Assembly: GCA_002748665.1 (NCBI GenBank)
Contig: PDTB01000015.1
Span: 208,191-272,190, forward strand
Direction of reading: 5' to 3'
DNA: 64,000 bases
Source of the DNA: Dethiosulfovibrio peptidovorans
GTDB taxonomy: Bacteria; Synergistota; Synergistia; Synergistales; Dethiosulfovibrionaceae
Shown: positions 1 through 8,754 of the stretch, piece by piece
How the letters are laid out: each line of letters begins with the position of its first letter
How positions within the stretch are numbered: position 1 is the first letter of the stretch
The notes under the pieces: model-generated
Seen by the model: only the letters and a program-made list of their open reading frames with translations
Told to the model about the DNA's origin: nothing
The model's database searches: none
Made by a program: the position numbers and the translations under genes

Positions 1-180
1 TTCGTCCGTGATAGATCCCTTCCAGAAGAAAGGTATTCCCGAGGGCAGGTTCTCTCGTCGCCCGGAAGAGAGGTCATCAACAACCAAAACGTCCCAACCG
101 TCACGTACAAGCCGCGCTACAAGAGTTCCTCCAATAGCGCCGGCACCACCGGTGACAAGGGCTTTTCTAAGATGTGTCAC
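1..180 (-). CDS. NAD-dependent sugar epimerase/dehydratase, N-terminal part (cut by window edge)
   Basis: Only the first 60 codons are present. The translation contains a Rossmann NAD-binding loop (LVTGGAGAIGG, about residues 8-18), followed by VVDDLSSGRRENLP, typical of the GalE/WbpP-like extended SDR family that acts on nucleotide sugars. I place the start at the GTG at 178-180, because it overlaps the stop of the upstream dehydrogenase as GTGA, the coupling used throughout this operon. The substrate cannot be told from this piece. Given the preceding UDP-ManNAc dehydrogenase-like gene, a UDP-hexose or UDP-HexNAc 4-epimerase is the likeliest role. Confidence 0.8.
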   Translation of the reverse strand, partial: MTHLRKALVTGGAGAIGGTLVARLVRDGWDVLVVDDLSSGRRENLPSGIPFFWKGSITDE

Positions 181-1373
181 ACCACACCCACACAGTCAAA
201 GACAGTTTTATTTCCAGGGATTTGAAGCCCTTGAAACTCTTTATGCCCTACAAGAACAAGCAAAAAATCACTTCGCTCTACAACGTCCTCCAAAGAAAGA
301 AGGGAAAGCCCCTCCACTTCGCTGAGGTTCGGCTCACAACAATGTACGACAAACCCCTTTTGTACTAACGTCTGAGCAATCTCCAAAGCTGGAGACTCCC
401 TCGTGTCCTCCACATTGGGCTTATACGTGAGACCAAGACACCCTATCGAACGAGGTTTGGGCAGCCATTGGCAAATTCGATCCACAACCCAGCTTGCCTT
501 AGCCTCATTCACCTCTCTGGCCGTTCGAATGAGGGGCGTCATAGCCGGATCTTTAGCCACAAGAAACCAAGGATCCACCGCAATACAATGCCCCCCAACC
601 CCAGGACCAGGCGAGAGAATATTGACTCTGGGATGGCGGTTAGCATGCCGAATCAACTCCCGCTCGTCCACACCATGGCGATGACAAAGCATAGAAATTT
701 CATTGGCAAAGGCTATATTTACATCTCGATAAGCGTTTTCGACAAGTTTACACATCTCAGCCGTTCGACAGTCCGTAAGCACCAGCTCTCCCTGAACAAA
801 GGTGCCATAGAGTTCGGCCGCTTTCTGAGCGCTGACCTCGTTGATACCCCCTAAAACCCGGTCGTTGGAGACTAACTCTTGCACAATCCGCCCCGGAAGC
901 ACCCGCTCAGGGCAGTAGGCAAGGTAAAAGTCCTCCCCGGGAACCAAGCCTGTCTCCCTGTGCAGGATAGCCCCTACAACATCCTCCGTCGTCCCCACAG
1001 GAGAGGTCGATTCGAGAATAACCAGATTTCCCTTTCGAAGGCAGGGAGCCATGGCCTCAAGAGCCTTTTCGACATAGGATAAATCTGGCTCCTTGTTCTC
1101 CTTAAAAGGAGTGGGAACCGCGATCATAAAAACGTCGGCCTCCCTCGGAGCACTTCCGGCGACCAAATTTCCCGAAGCTACTGCACCTTTGATAAGAGTG
1201 CTCAGATCGGGCTCGTTAAGATAGCCCTCCCCACTGTTGACAGAATCGATTACAAAACGATTTACTTCCACTCCATGAACCAAATTTCCCACTGTGGCAA
1301 GCAGGCTCGCTGTCGGTAAACCAATATACCCCAACCCTGTAATACACACAGAAAAAGATTTTTTATTCTTCAA
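177..1373 (-). CDS. wecC: UDP-N-acetyl-D-mannosaminuronate dehydrogenase-like nucleotide-sugar dehydrogenase
   Basis: A 398-residue member of the UDP-glucose/GDP-mannose dehydrogenase family, which oxidises C6 of a UDP-sugar to a carboxylate in two NAD-dependent steps. The N-terminal Rossmann motif is GLGYIGLPTA (residues 13-22). The catalytic cysteine lies in GPGVGGHCIAVDPW (Cys at about 263), and ESTSPVGTTE (about 121-130) matches the family. The opening (GLGYIGLP, then NEPDL at about 53-57) resembles WecC (UDP-ManNAc dehydrogenase) more than the WbpA-like paralogue at 15085-16404. It lies 100 bases downstream of the flippase gene and overlaps the next epimerase. Family is certain; the exact UDP-sugar is inferred. 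Confidence 0.85.
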   Translation of the reverse strand: MKNKKSFSVCITGLGYIGLPTASLLATVGNLVHGVEVNRFVIDSVNSGEGYLNEPDLSTLIKGAVASGNLVAGSAPREADVFMIAVPTPFKENKEPDLSYVEKALEAMAPCLRKGNLVILESTSPVGTTEDVVGAILHRETGLVPGEDFYLAYCPERVLPGRIVQELVSNDRVLGGINEVSAQKAAELYGTFVQGELVLTDCRTAEMCKLVENAYRDVNIAFANEISMLCHRHGVDERELIRHANRHPRVNILSPGPGVGGHCIAVDPWFLVAKDPAMTPLIRTAREVNEAKASWVVDRICQWLPKPRSIGCLGLTYKPNVEDTRESPALEIAQTLVQKGFVVHCCEPNLSEVEGLSLLSLEDVVERSDFLLVLVGHKEFQGLQIPGNKTVFDCVGVV

Positions 1374-1472
1374 ATTAAATCACATCCTCTAAAAATCTTC
1401 CATTAAGAACTCCCACCACATTTAATATACAACCTACACAACCTCCATGCCCCTGACAACACCAATGATCGC

Positions 1473-3047
1473 CTACCAAAACAACATTCTTCTGCAGACC
1501 CTGGATAGAATATCCTCTGGGCTCCATCCTGTGGGAATTTCCGTCCGAAGTGCAAAAAAACGGTATAAAACATAACCTGAGAGAAAAAGCACGACCACCG
1601 TGATACAGGCTGCAACCGAAGAGGAGAGAGGCAGACTTTGGCGAACCACCCAGCCGACACTTCCTGTCGCCCAACTCCACACCAATAGTTTATAGACATA
1701 CCCTCCAACTCGTCGAAGAGACCAGGAAAATCGCCACCTGACGTACATATACGCCAGAACAGCCCCCACATACGTAGCCACCGTCGTGGCAAACAAAAGG
1801 CCGTTCAACCCCCACCCCTCCACGAGAAGCCAATCAAGCAGGCCGTTCAGAGTCAGCGTACACGCTGAAAAAATCATACTTACATGAGACGCACCAGAGG
1901 CAAGGATCATGTGACTTAAAATACTCCCCAAACAAATAGCCGGTGCCTGAAAAGCGAGTATTCGGGCTCCTTGATATGTTCGCACCGCATCGTGAAAAGT
2001 AAATTGACCATGCACAAAGACGAGCCCAACGACATCGGGCAAAAGAACAACGAAGCCGACGGTAAAGGTGACAAAAAGCCAAAGCGTCGCTCGAATCGCT
2101 TTCTCCATATCCGATTGCAAAGCTACCATATCATCCTTGGCATAGTGAACGGAAAAACGGGTCAAAAGCGGTGCGAGGGGTTCATTCAAAAGGGCCGTAA
2201 GGCCCCAAAGAACAGTGGCATAGTTCATACAGGCCAGAGAGCCAACCGACAACAACGAGGCAAAATAACGATCAACGATCTGATAAATGACGGATTGCCC
2301 ACACATAAGCACGCCAGGAGTACCACGGACTGCAAAAGAACGCCATACAGCAAAGCCTTCAAACAACCCTTTACGTACAACTGGACGACGTTCTGGAGAA
2401 AGGACGAAAAAAGCCACCGATGCAAGTAAAAGAAAGGTTACCAACTGCCCAAGGGAAAGACCTAAAGGCCATGCTAAAAGGCCCATCCACGAAGCCCCCA
2501 GCAAAAGCACACAGACAAGCACAAAAGTTTGAAGAGCCCATCCAACTCGGGCTAACAGCTGCAGATCAAGCGCCTGAAAATAAGATTCAAGAACAAAAGA
2601 AAGAATCCGAAAAGCACCGAAGCCCCATAAAAACCCCATAAGCCCTAAAGCCACCTCAAGAGCTTCAGAAGAGGCTCCGGGGAAAAAAATCGAGATGAAA
2701 AAAGTTTTTTTAAACAGAACAAGAGCAGGAATACACAGGGCCCCTAAAACCCCTAAAAGCAAAAGTCTTCCCACAAAGTTACTTAACGCCGCCTCTCCTT
2801 TTTTGCTACAAAACCCCACCAAAAAAGGGACAGAATACGACAAAAACCCCTGCACCCAAATCGTACAAAGATGCATGATTGTAAACGACATAATATATCC
2901 ATCGACCAGAACACTAGCCCCCCAAAGATGGGAGACTATAACTTCCTTTAAAAAGCCAAGCCCTTTTGAAAAAAAAGCCAGAAAAATCAACGCAAACGAC
3001 GTAAAAAACGGAGTATGTTTCGTGACAAAGAACGAAAGCCACCTCAC
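1473..3047 (-). CDS. MurJ/MviN-like polysaccharide flippase
   Basis: About 524 residues, almost wholly hydrophobic with many membrane segments, as in the MOP superfamily. The segment FLKEVIVSHLWGASVLVDGY near the N-terminus resembles the MviN/MurJ motif in which a transporter is 'K-E-x-x-x-A-x-x-F-G-x-s-x-x-x-D-A'. It probably flips undecaprenyl-linked repeat units of the polysaccharide made by this cluster rather than lipid II, because it is embedded in a sugar operon; that is inference. I chose the GTG at 3045-3047, which overlaps the stop of the GNAT gene as GTGA. The longer ORF starting at 3113 would run far into that gene. Confidence 0.75.
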   Translation of the reverse strand: MRWLSFFVTKHTPFFTSFALIFLAFFSKGLGFLKEVIVSHLWGASVLVDGYIMSFTIMHLCTIWVQGFLSYSVPFLVGFCSKKGEAALSNFVGRLLLLGVLGALCIPALVLFKKTFFISIFFPGASSEALEVALGLMGFLWGFGAFRILSFVLESYFQALDLQLLARVGWALQTFVLVCVLLLGASWMGLLAWPLGLSLGQLVTFLLLASVAFFVLSPERRPVVRKGLFEGFAVWRSFAVRGTPGVLMCGQSVIYQIVDRYFASLLSVGSLACMNYATVLWGLTALLNEPLAPLLTRFSVHYAKDDMVALQSDMEKAIRATLWLFVTFTVGFVVLLPDVVGLVFVHGQFTFHDAVRTYQGARILAFQAPAICLGSILSHMILASGASHVSMIFSACTLTLNGLLDWLLVEGWGLNGLLFATTVATYVGAVLAYMYVRWRFSWSLRRVGGYVYKLLVWSWATGSVGWVVRQSLPLSSSVAACITVVVLFLSGYVLYRFFALRTEIPTGWSPEDILSRVCRRMLFW

Positions 3048-3553
3048 GAAAAGAGATCCTTTCGCATCACATATTTTGACATCTCCCAAAGAGAATGCAC
3101 ATAAAAACCGCACTTTTTATACAACTCGAGAGCTGGCAAATTGTCCTTATGAACCAAAAGCTGAATAAAAGGCTCCTTTCGAGAGCAAGCTTCATAAACA
3201 CCAGCCTGAATCAAGCTTTTGCCATACCCTCTTCCCCTCCATTGAGGCAAAATAATTATGTTGGAAACCTCGTATGAAGACAAGAGACGCAAAAAACGAA
3301 AACCCCTCACAAGCCAATGCGGAACAGGCCCCCACTTTCGCCCTATTTTTCCTAGAAAAATATTCAGATAAAACGGTCGAAAATACGAACAACAAATATG
3401 TCCTACGATCCTACCATTCTTCATCTTTACACAAAAATTCCCTTGAGCATCACGCGAAAAAAACACATCGGCCAAGATAGGATCAAACCCAAGCTCTTTA
3501 TACAGAACCCGGAGACGAGGCAGATCTCTTCGGGTAACTCTGCGCAGAAACAC
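3044..3553 (-). CDS. GNAT-family N-acetyltransferase
   Basis: A 169-residue single-domain acetyltransferase. It opens VFLRRVTRRDLPRLRVLY, the usual beta1-alpha1 start of GNAT proteins, and has the acetyl-CoA pyrophosphate-binding motif RGRGYGKSLI (about residues 112-121), followed by LALELYKKCGF-type C-terminal text (here NLPALELYKKCGF). The start is a GTG at 3551-3553 with AGAGGA six bases upstream. In this operon it probably acetylates an amino-sugar or an amino-acid substituent of the polysaccharide; the acceptor cannot be read from sequence. Its stop overlaps the flippase start by four bases. Confidence 0.8.
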   Translation of the reverse strand: MFLRRVTRRDLPRLRVLYKELGFDPILADVFFSRDAQGNFCVKMKNGRIVGHICCSYFRPFYLNIFLGKIGRKWGPVPHWLVRGFRFLRLLSSYEVSNIIILPQWRGRGYGKSLIQAGVYEACSRKEPFIQLLVHKDNLPALELYKKCGFYVHSLWEMSKYVMRKDLFS

Positions 3554-3556
3554 GTT

Positions 3557-3721
3557 TTATCCTCTTTCGGACAACAACGAGAAATGAACGTGAGCATCTT
3601 CACAAAAAGAGAGGGGTCTTTTATTAAAAAATCTGCCAAAGGCTCTCGATAAACCGGTCAATTCGTTATAGAAGTGCCGAAATAAAAAAACGCTTTCTAC
3701 AACCACATAAGCACTATCCAC
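3557..3721 (-). CDS. small ORF of unknown function between FemAB-like and GNAT genes
   Basis: A 54-codon frame starting at a GTG that overlaps the stop of the FemAB-like gene and ending at a TAA two codons before the GNAT start, in the same frame as GNAT. It contains LFRHFYNELTGLSRAFGRFF and reads like protein rather than noise. No domain is recognised and there is no good independent ribosome site. It may be a small coupled protein, a remnant of an earlier gene, or an N-terminal extension of the GNAT protein separated by one nonsense codon. Low confidence. Confidence 0.3.
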   Translation of the reverse strand: MDSAYVVVESVFLFRHFYNELTGLSRAFGRFFNKRPLSFCEDAHVHFSLLSERG

Positions 3722-4730
3722 GCACTTTTTTCCTCCAATCCGCAACAAACTTGGCCACTCTGCCCAAACCAGTGAAAGTATTCAAAATCCGATAACGTAT
3801 CAACTCCCCTCCAAATTTCATTTTAAATCCTCTGATATTTTTATCCTTCTCCATTTCTGGAAAGGGATTAACTCCAGCAAGATCAAAAAGAGCGATTTTT
3901 CTCTGTATCAACCATTCAAGCATATAGATTTTCAAGCGGTACCCCGCGTAGGGATCATGACGAGAAGATTTTTTAATAATAGCAGCCTCTTTAGCTAAAG
4001 ACTCAGAACAAAAAATTGTAGATGACGCTATGAGCTCATTTTTGCTTTTTATACCAAAAACGTACATAGCATTGTGTTTTCGCCCTTCAGACAGAATCTT
4101 TTGCCAATCCAGCCCTGAGTAGGCATCATACCCCTTTTCTTTTCTAAAGAAATCTACATATTCCTTAACACCTAAAGAATCTTCCGGATCTACACAGAAA
4201 CACTCATAGCCATTTTCTCGCAAGGATCTCCTAACATCTCTCCTGCCATTCTTCGGCATCTCGCTTATTACATCATCTATACTCTTATCAAGCAGATGTA
4301 TACATACAGTCTCCCAACATTTACCAGGAGAACCCATATCACAAGAAAGTCGAGCTCTTGGATCAAGATAATTTGGAACTCCGTGAAGAAGATATACGTT
4401 TTTCCAGGGCAGATTGCCAACAAGAAAACTTAATATAGAATCATAGCTTAGACCAAGCGTCTCTTTTGGAACACATGGAGAATCTAAAAGTGAAACGCGA
4501 TTAATTGAAAAAATTTTTTTACACATAAAAACAGCCAAACCCAACGGGTAGGACTTTTTTCTTATTTCAACGAGACAAAGAGAGCCTCCTTGTGCAATAG
4601 CAATTTTTTCCCAAAAAAGAAGCTGCTGTGCACCCCCTAAAATAATATTCGGAGCGACAAACGAGTCACCATGGTACGTTTTTAAAAAATAGGGGATATC
4701 AACAAATCGCAAAGAGAGATCGTTGTTCAC
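3714..4730 (-). CDS. FemAB-like / GNAT (Acetyltransf_6) aminoacyl or acyl transferase
   Basis: 338 residues with the C-terminal GNAT-fold layout of FemAB-type proteins: KNGRRDVRRSLRENGYEC (about 150-168), a central YVFGIKSKNELIASSTIF strand, and FKMKFGGELIRYRI near the C-terminus, the hallmark end of this family. Family members transfer amino acids or acyl groups to peptidoglycan precursors or to surface saccharides. The GTG start at 4728-4730 is preceded by GAAGGTG. Placed in a polysaccharide operon, it may add an amino acid or acyl group to a sugar; that role is inferred. The stop overlaps the following small frame. Confidence 0.7.
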   Translation of the reverse strand: MNNDLSLRFVDIPYFLKTYHGDSFVAPNIILGGAQQLLFWEKIAIAQGGSLCLVEIRKKSYPLGLAVFMCKKIFSINRVSLLDSPCVPKETLGLSYDSILSFLVGNLPWKNVYLLHGVPNYLDPRARLSCDMGSPGKCWETVCIHLLDKSIDDVISEMPKNGRRDVRRSLRENGYECFCVDPEDSLGVKEYVDFFRKEKGYDAYSGLDWQKILSEGRKHNAMYVFGIKSKNELIASSTIFCSESLAKEAAIIKKSSRHDPYAGYRLKIYMLEWLIQRKIALFDLAGVNPFPEMEKDKNIRGFKMKFGGELIRYRILNTFTGLGRVAKFVADWRKKVRG

Positions 4731-4767
4731 AGTAAAACACCTTCATCTAGAAAAAGTTCGTATAAAA

Positions 4768-5601
4768 TCAAGGGCTTAGGGGACACTCTCTTAACCTTTT
4801 TAAATACCCTTCAGGCGCAGCAGTAATTAATATCTTGCTTTCAATATTCGTGTCAACCTCAAAATGCAAAGGTTTTCCATCCCGAGCTCTTCGCCCTTCC
4901 CCTTCACAGAGACGAAGATATTCACGAACCGCTGTTTTTGGGTTATTACCAACACCCCAGGGACGATCAGGAAATGTCGAATCAGGCAGGTCTTCTATGA
5001 GAGTATCAAATACAACGCAATAGCTTCCCTGCGAAACCAAAGGTGCGTACGCTTCCAGCTCAGCCAAAACATGGTCATGGGTATGGTTTGAATCCAACAG
5101 TACAAGGATTTTCTCATACCCCTGCACTCGATCATAGATCTGGCTTATAATCTCATCATCAATACTGTTGCCCTCTACCATATCAAGCTTATGAAACAAA
5201 GGATGAGCTTCAAGAGCGGCTTTGTTGTGAGGACGAATTTCAATATCAAGCCCAACAACTTTTCGACGACTCTTTTGGACGTCAAAATCCTCCCCCGCAT
5301 CAGCCGCATCGCAGTAATCCAATAAAGCGAGCATAGCGGCACTCATGATAAGAGAGCCACCATGAGCTATCCCGGTCTCTACGATGCAATCAGGCCGAAT
5401 TGACCAGATGAGTTCCTGTACAGCAATCATATCCTGAGGATATTGGATAATGGGGCGGCCTAGAGAGAAGAAGTTATACGAATACTTTGCGCAGATCGAC
5501 TCCTCAAGAAAGCACTTCGCCCGACTGCGGAGCTTATCGTTGTCTCTGCTTTCACCAATTCGCTGGGCAACCTCTGTATTGAAATCATGATGATTGTTCA
5601 T
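4768..5601 (-). CDS. CmcI-like SAM-dependent methyltransferase (cephalosporin hydroxylase / rhamnosyl O-methyltransferase family)
   Basis: About 278 residues. It shows FFSLGRPIIQYPQDMIAVQE (residues 43-62) and IVETGIAHGGSLIMSAAML, the SAM-site signature of the CmcI family, then ILVLLDSNHTHDHVLAELEAY. Despite the historical name 'cephalosporin hydroxylase', family members in sugar clusters are O-methyltransferases. I start at ATG 5599-5601, since GGAAGGTGG lies at good spacing from it; the frame is open up to 5646, inside the preceding gene. Its start overlaps the end of the frameshifted methyltransferase by 17 bases, so it depends on that gene's reading frame for coupling. Confidence 0.78.
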   Translation of the reverse strand: MNNHHDFNTEVAQRIGESRDNDKLRSRAKCFLEESICAKYSYNFFSLGRPIIQYPQDMIAVQELIWSIRPDCIVETGIAHGGSLIMSAAMLALLDYCDAADAGEDFDVQKSRRKVVGLDIEIRPHNKAALEAHPLFHKLDMVEGNSIDDEIISQIYDRVQGYEKILVLLDSNHTHDHVLAELEAYAPLVSQGSYCVVFDTLIEDLPDSTFPDRPWGVGNNPKTAVREYLRLCEGEGRRARDGKPLHFEVDTNIESKILITAAPEGYLKRLRECPLSP

Positions 5602-6680
5602 GATCATCCACCTTCCATAATCTGCATCCTGATGCCGCCCGACCAAGGGAGGCTACAATCTCATCTACATAGTTAGAATTCATCACAAATAAATTAAAAA
5701 AACCATCAAGCAATGGCAGAACAGCACCCGGGGATTCTATTTTTATGCCTGTTCCAGGGACAAACATACCCTGTTTCGATGGGTTGATATCAATAAGGTG
5801 GTCTATTTTTGCTCCCATACGTTCCATTAAAAGAGAGAATATGACACCCTTGCTGGCCCCCCCCCCAAACAACTGAAGGGTTGCACCGCCCCCTCTTAAT
5901 CAATTCTCCAAAAAAATTTATGTTTTTCGTAAAGTTCTTGGGCATACAAACAGGCTCCCACACAAAAGGTTGCTGTTTCAGTGACCCTAAATCCGCTACA
6001 ACATATAGATACTGGCCCTCAAAAAATGTCCCCATCTCGTAGATCCTGTCAAAGGCATTTGAGAAGTCAGAAAGCCTGAAGTAATTCACGTGTTCATAGA
6101 AAATATCAAACCAGGCCCGATGCTCACAGATCCAATCAAAACACGGCACTTCTATGTAAATCTTCATCTCTACACCTGGACTCGACAAAGATGCCAAGAA
6201 ATCAAAGGGGTGGTGCAGGTGCTCCAAGACATGCCTGAGAATTAGGCTATCCCCAAAAGAGTCAAAACATGGCTCGTAATATTCTTTACGAATAGAGGGA
6301 TTTTCTCCCTCATAGGCTGGATCAAAACCTACCGCCCGCCCGGTGGTAGATTTTTGCAACATCTCAAAAAAGAAACCTTTGCCACAACCGATCTCAACGA
6401 TTCTCTTTTTGCTGTCAAAATGCCGTTTGACAATGCCAAGCACGCTTTCAAGATGAGCCAAAAACTTTTGCGAGTGGCCTTGCTCGTTCTGGTAAGAACT
6501 ATCGTACACAACACGTCCGGGATCAAACAGTACATTTGTAACAACCCCCGTATCCGTATCCTGAGCGAGGGCGATCTCCCCCTTGGGGCAGTGGATCGCA
6601 GCGTCACGAGTCGCGTACATTTTATTTTGAAAGACAGGGAACTGTTCAGCTCTATACAAAATCCTATCTTCATCTATCAT
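5585..6680 (-). CDS. SAM-dependent C-methyltransferase-like protein, interrupted by a +1 frameshift at a 10-G tract
   Basis: The first frame (6680 to 5790) gives a class I methyltransferase: KRIVEIGCGKGFFFEML (SAM motif I, about 94-110), LRHVLEHLHHPFDF and FYEHVNYFRLSDFS, as in the C-methyltransferases acting on deoxysugars. It loses its C-terminal domain at VVWGGGQQ. The missing domain continues in another frame: GGASKGVIFSLLMERMGAKI through YVDEIVASLG, ending at 5585. The switch point is a run of ten G on the coding strand (5857-5866); nine G would rejoin the frames as VVWGGASKGVIFS. It is either a phase-variable gene in the OFF state or a homopolymer error. Start ATG 6678-6680 overlaps the previous stop (TAATG) with AGGAGG upstream. 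Confidence 0.75.
5857..5866 (-). repeat. homopolymer tract of ten G (coding strand) inside the methyltransferase gene
   Basis: Ten consecutive C on the + strand, equal to G10 in the gene. It sits exactly where the two halves of the methyltransferase change frame. Tracts of this length slip readily during replication and are a classic basis for ON/OFF switching of surface-sugar genes. Confidence 0.9.
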
Positions 6681-7522
6681 TATATATCCTCCTCGTAACG
6701 CCGTAACTTGGTAACATCCCCCCAAAAGGCCATAGGTTCGTAATCCGGGTATGGGTAATAGCCTAAATTCAGGTTTATAGCCCAACCATTCTCCTGTATC
6801 CACCTCTCCACAAGAGAACGGATGGAAACAGGCATACCGGAGGCAAGGTTGACAACACCGAGAGACGCTCTGTGGAGAGCAAAGGAAACAAGATACGACG
6901 CTACATCCTGAACCGACAAATAGTCTCTAAGCTGTTCCCCGGCAGACATGTTAAAAACTCGGTCGCCATCTTGAGTGGCTTGCCTCAGCTGAGAATAGAG
7001 TGTTTTCGAAGGCTGCCCCTCTCCAAAGAGGTAAAAAAGCCGCGCCCAAGTGAATCCAAAAGCCCGCTCTGCCTGCAGAAACTCAAGCTGCTTCCGCAAA
7101 GCGTCCTTTGCGTAGCCATAGGGCGTATGGGGTCTCGTGTCCAGATCCTCACGTAAAGGCCCTGATACGAGGCCATACTCAAAACACGTCCCGACAACCA
7201 CAAGAGACGAAAGCCCTCCTTCAACCATCCCCTTCAAGAAAGCATACTGATGTGGCAGCTCATGTTCAATATGATGCAAAGACTTGTAGTTTGGCAAGCC
7301 TCCCCAAGCCAAATGCAACAAGACATCAGGCTCACCCAAAGCACAAAAAAGAGAGCCCGGCTCTGCATCATAGATATCCATAGCCCGTGCCGCAATATGT
7401 GGTCCCTCAGGCAAACGTCTTTTTTCATGGCCAACGGCGATGATATCGACATCATACCGCCCGAGCTCTAAGACCACATGACGCCCAATAAACCCCGATG
7501 CCCCAGTGACTGCAACTTTCAT
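6680..7522 (-). CDS. NAD(P)-dependent sugar epimerase/reductase (extended SDR)
   Basis: 280 residues with VAVTGASGFIGRHVV (residues 3-17, NAD(P) loop), LLHLAWGG, and the YGYAKDALRKQL active-site segment (Tyr-x-x-x-Lys, about 136-147). Upstream ATGA overlap couples it to the C-methyltransferase. In a CDP-glucose operon such SDRs usually reduce the 4-keto group of the CDP-6-deoxyhexose (as in RfbJ/abequose synthase) and so finish the sugar. That assignment is by context; the sequence alone only supports an SDR acting on a nucleotide sugar. Confidence 0.78.
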   Translation of the reverse strand: MKVAVTGASGFIGRHVVLELGRYDVDIIAVGHEKRRLPEGPHIAARAMDIYDAEPGSLFCALGEPDVLLHLAWGGLPNYKSLHHIEHELPHQYAFLKGMVEGGLSSLVVVGTCFEYGLVSGPLREDLDTRPHTPYGYAKDALRKQLEFLQAERAFGFTWARLFYLFGEGQPSKTLYSQLRQATQDGDRVFNMSAGEQLRDYLSVQDVASYLVSFALHRASLGVVNLASGMPVSIRSLVERWIQENGWAINLNLGYYPYPDYEPMAFWGDVTKLRRYEEDI

Positions 7523-8754
7523 TGAAGAGGCTCAATTCTTTTCAACTCAGGCACAACAGTAACAAAACGCCCTCCCCATTCCCCAACGTAGCAATGCCTC
7601 TGCACGACTTCATCAACGATATTCCAAGGAAACACAATAACCGTCTGAGGTTTACGCTCTCGCAACTTCTCTGGAGACACAATAGGGATACGACTTCCAG
7701 GTAAAAACTTCCCCTGTTTTGAAGGAGCGCCGTCACAGACGTAGGGCAACAGATCCGAGCGAATACCAGAATAATTTAAAAGCGTATTGCCCTTTGCCGC
7801 AGCTCCGTATGCTGCCACGCTACGCTTGAGGCGTTTTTGCTCGATAAGATACATGACAAATTTATTTTTGATACTTTCCGCCTTTTCCTGGAAATTTTTA
7901 TAGACATCAATCCCCCAAAGACCAAAGCGCTTTTCTTCCTCAAGCAACGCCTGTACTGAAGGAGATTCACGACGCCCGTCATTCTCGTGACAAGCGTATA
8001 TTCGCAAACTGCCTCCATGTGTGGACAAGCTCTCCACGTGGAAAACCCTCAAGCCCGATTTTTCAAAGATACGGCGAACAGTCCCCAAAGAAAGATACGA
8101 AAAATGCTCGTGATAGATCGTGTCGAACTGCATGTGCCGGATCAGTTCAAGCAGGTGAGGGAACTCCATTGTGATGCTACCTGCGGGCTTGAGAACTACC
8201 TTAAGGCCCTTGACAAAATCATTGATGTCGGGCACGTGCGCCAGGACATTGTTACCCACCAAAAGATCCGCCATTCTCCCCTCAGCCGCCAATTCCTGCG
8301 CAAGCCCCGACCCGAAAAACTTCTGCACCACAGGGATACCGAGCCTCTCAGCCGCTCTCGCTGTGTCGGATGCGGGCTCGATACCAAGGCATGGAATCCC
8401 CCTCTCAACAAAATTTCTCAGTAGATATCCGTCGTTCGACGCAATCTCGATCACAAAGCTTGATCGGTCCAACGAAAGCTTCTTCGTGATATCTTCCGCA
8501 TAGAGGGCTGCATGCCGAAGCCAGCTGCTCGAGACAGATGAAAAGTAGGCGTAGTCGGACCGGAAGAGCTGATTCGCCGCAGCAAAGTCCTCGGTTTGCA
8601 CCAGCCAGCATTTATTACACACGAAAACTCTAAGAGGGAAATACACTTCAGGATTGTGAAGATCGTCTTTTTTAAGGTACGAGTTAGATGGCGGTGCACA
8701 ACCAAGGTCTATAAACACATGTTTCAAAACCCTTCCACAATGTCGACACTTCAT
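7519..8754 (-). CDS. sugar C-methyltransferase (NovU/TylC3-like)
   Basis: 411 residues with the three-part layout of NDP-deoxysugar C-methyltransferases. An N-terminal zinc-binding region has CRHCGRVL (3-10) and CNKCWLVQTEDF. The SAM-binding domain has VIEIASNDGYLLRNF and NVLAHVPDINDFVKGL, then YHEHFSYLSLGTVRRIFEKSG. The C-terminal domain has VAAYGAAAKGNTLLNY and CDGAPSKQGKFLPGSRIPI. Family members methylate the carbon next to a keto group of an NDP-4-keto sugar, giving a branched sugar. It overlaps the epimerase genes on both sides (ATGA), so all are made together. The frameshifted gene at 5585-6680 ends in a similar C-terminal domain. Confidence 0.85.
   Translation of the reverse strand: MKCRHCGRVLKHVFIDLGCAPPSNSYLKKDDLHNPEVYFPLRVFVCNKCWLVQTEDFAAANQLFRSDYAYFSSVSSSWLRHAALYAEDITKKLSLDRSSFVIEIASNDGYLLRNFVERGIPCLGIEPASDTARAAERLGIPVVQKFFGSGLAQELAAEGRMADLLVGNNVLAHVPDINDFVKGLKVVLKPAGSITMEFPHLLELIRHMQFDTIYHEHFSYLSLGTVRRIFEKSGLRVFHVESLSTHGGSLRIYACHENDGRRESPSVQALLEEEKRFGLWGIDVYKNFQEKAESIKNKFVMYLIEQKRLKRSVAAYGAAAKGNTLLNYSGIRSDLLPYVCDGAPSKQGKFLPGSRIPIVSPEKLRERKPQTVIVFPWNIVDEVVQRHCYVGEWGGRFVTVVPELKRIEPLQ

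Noticed and set aside
1375-1792. Small minus-strand frames over the end of the flippase
   Set aside because: Other-frame shadows of the flippase gene and the short gap before wecC.
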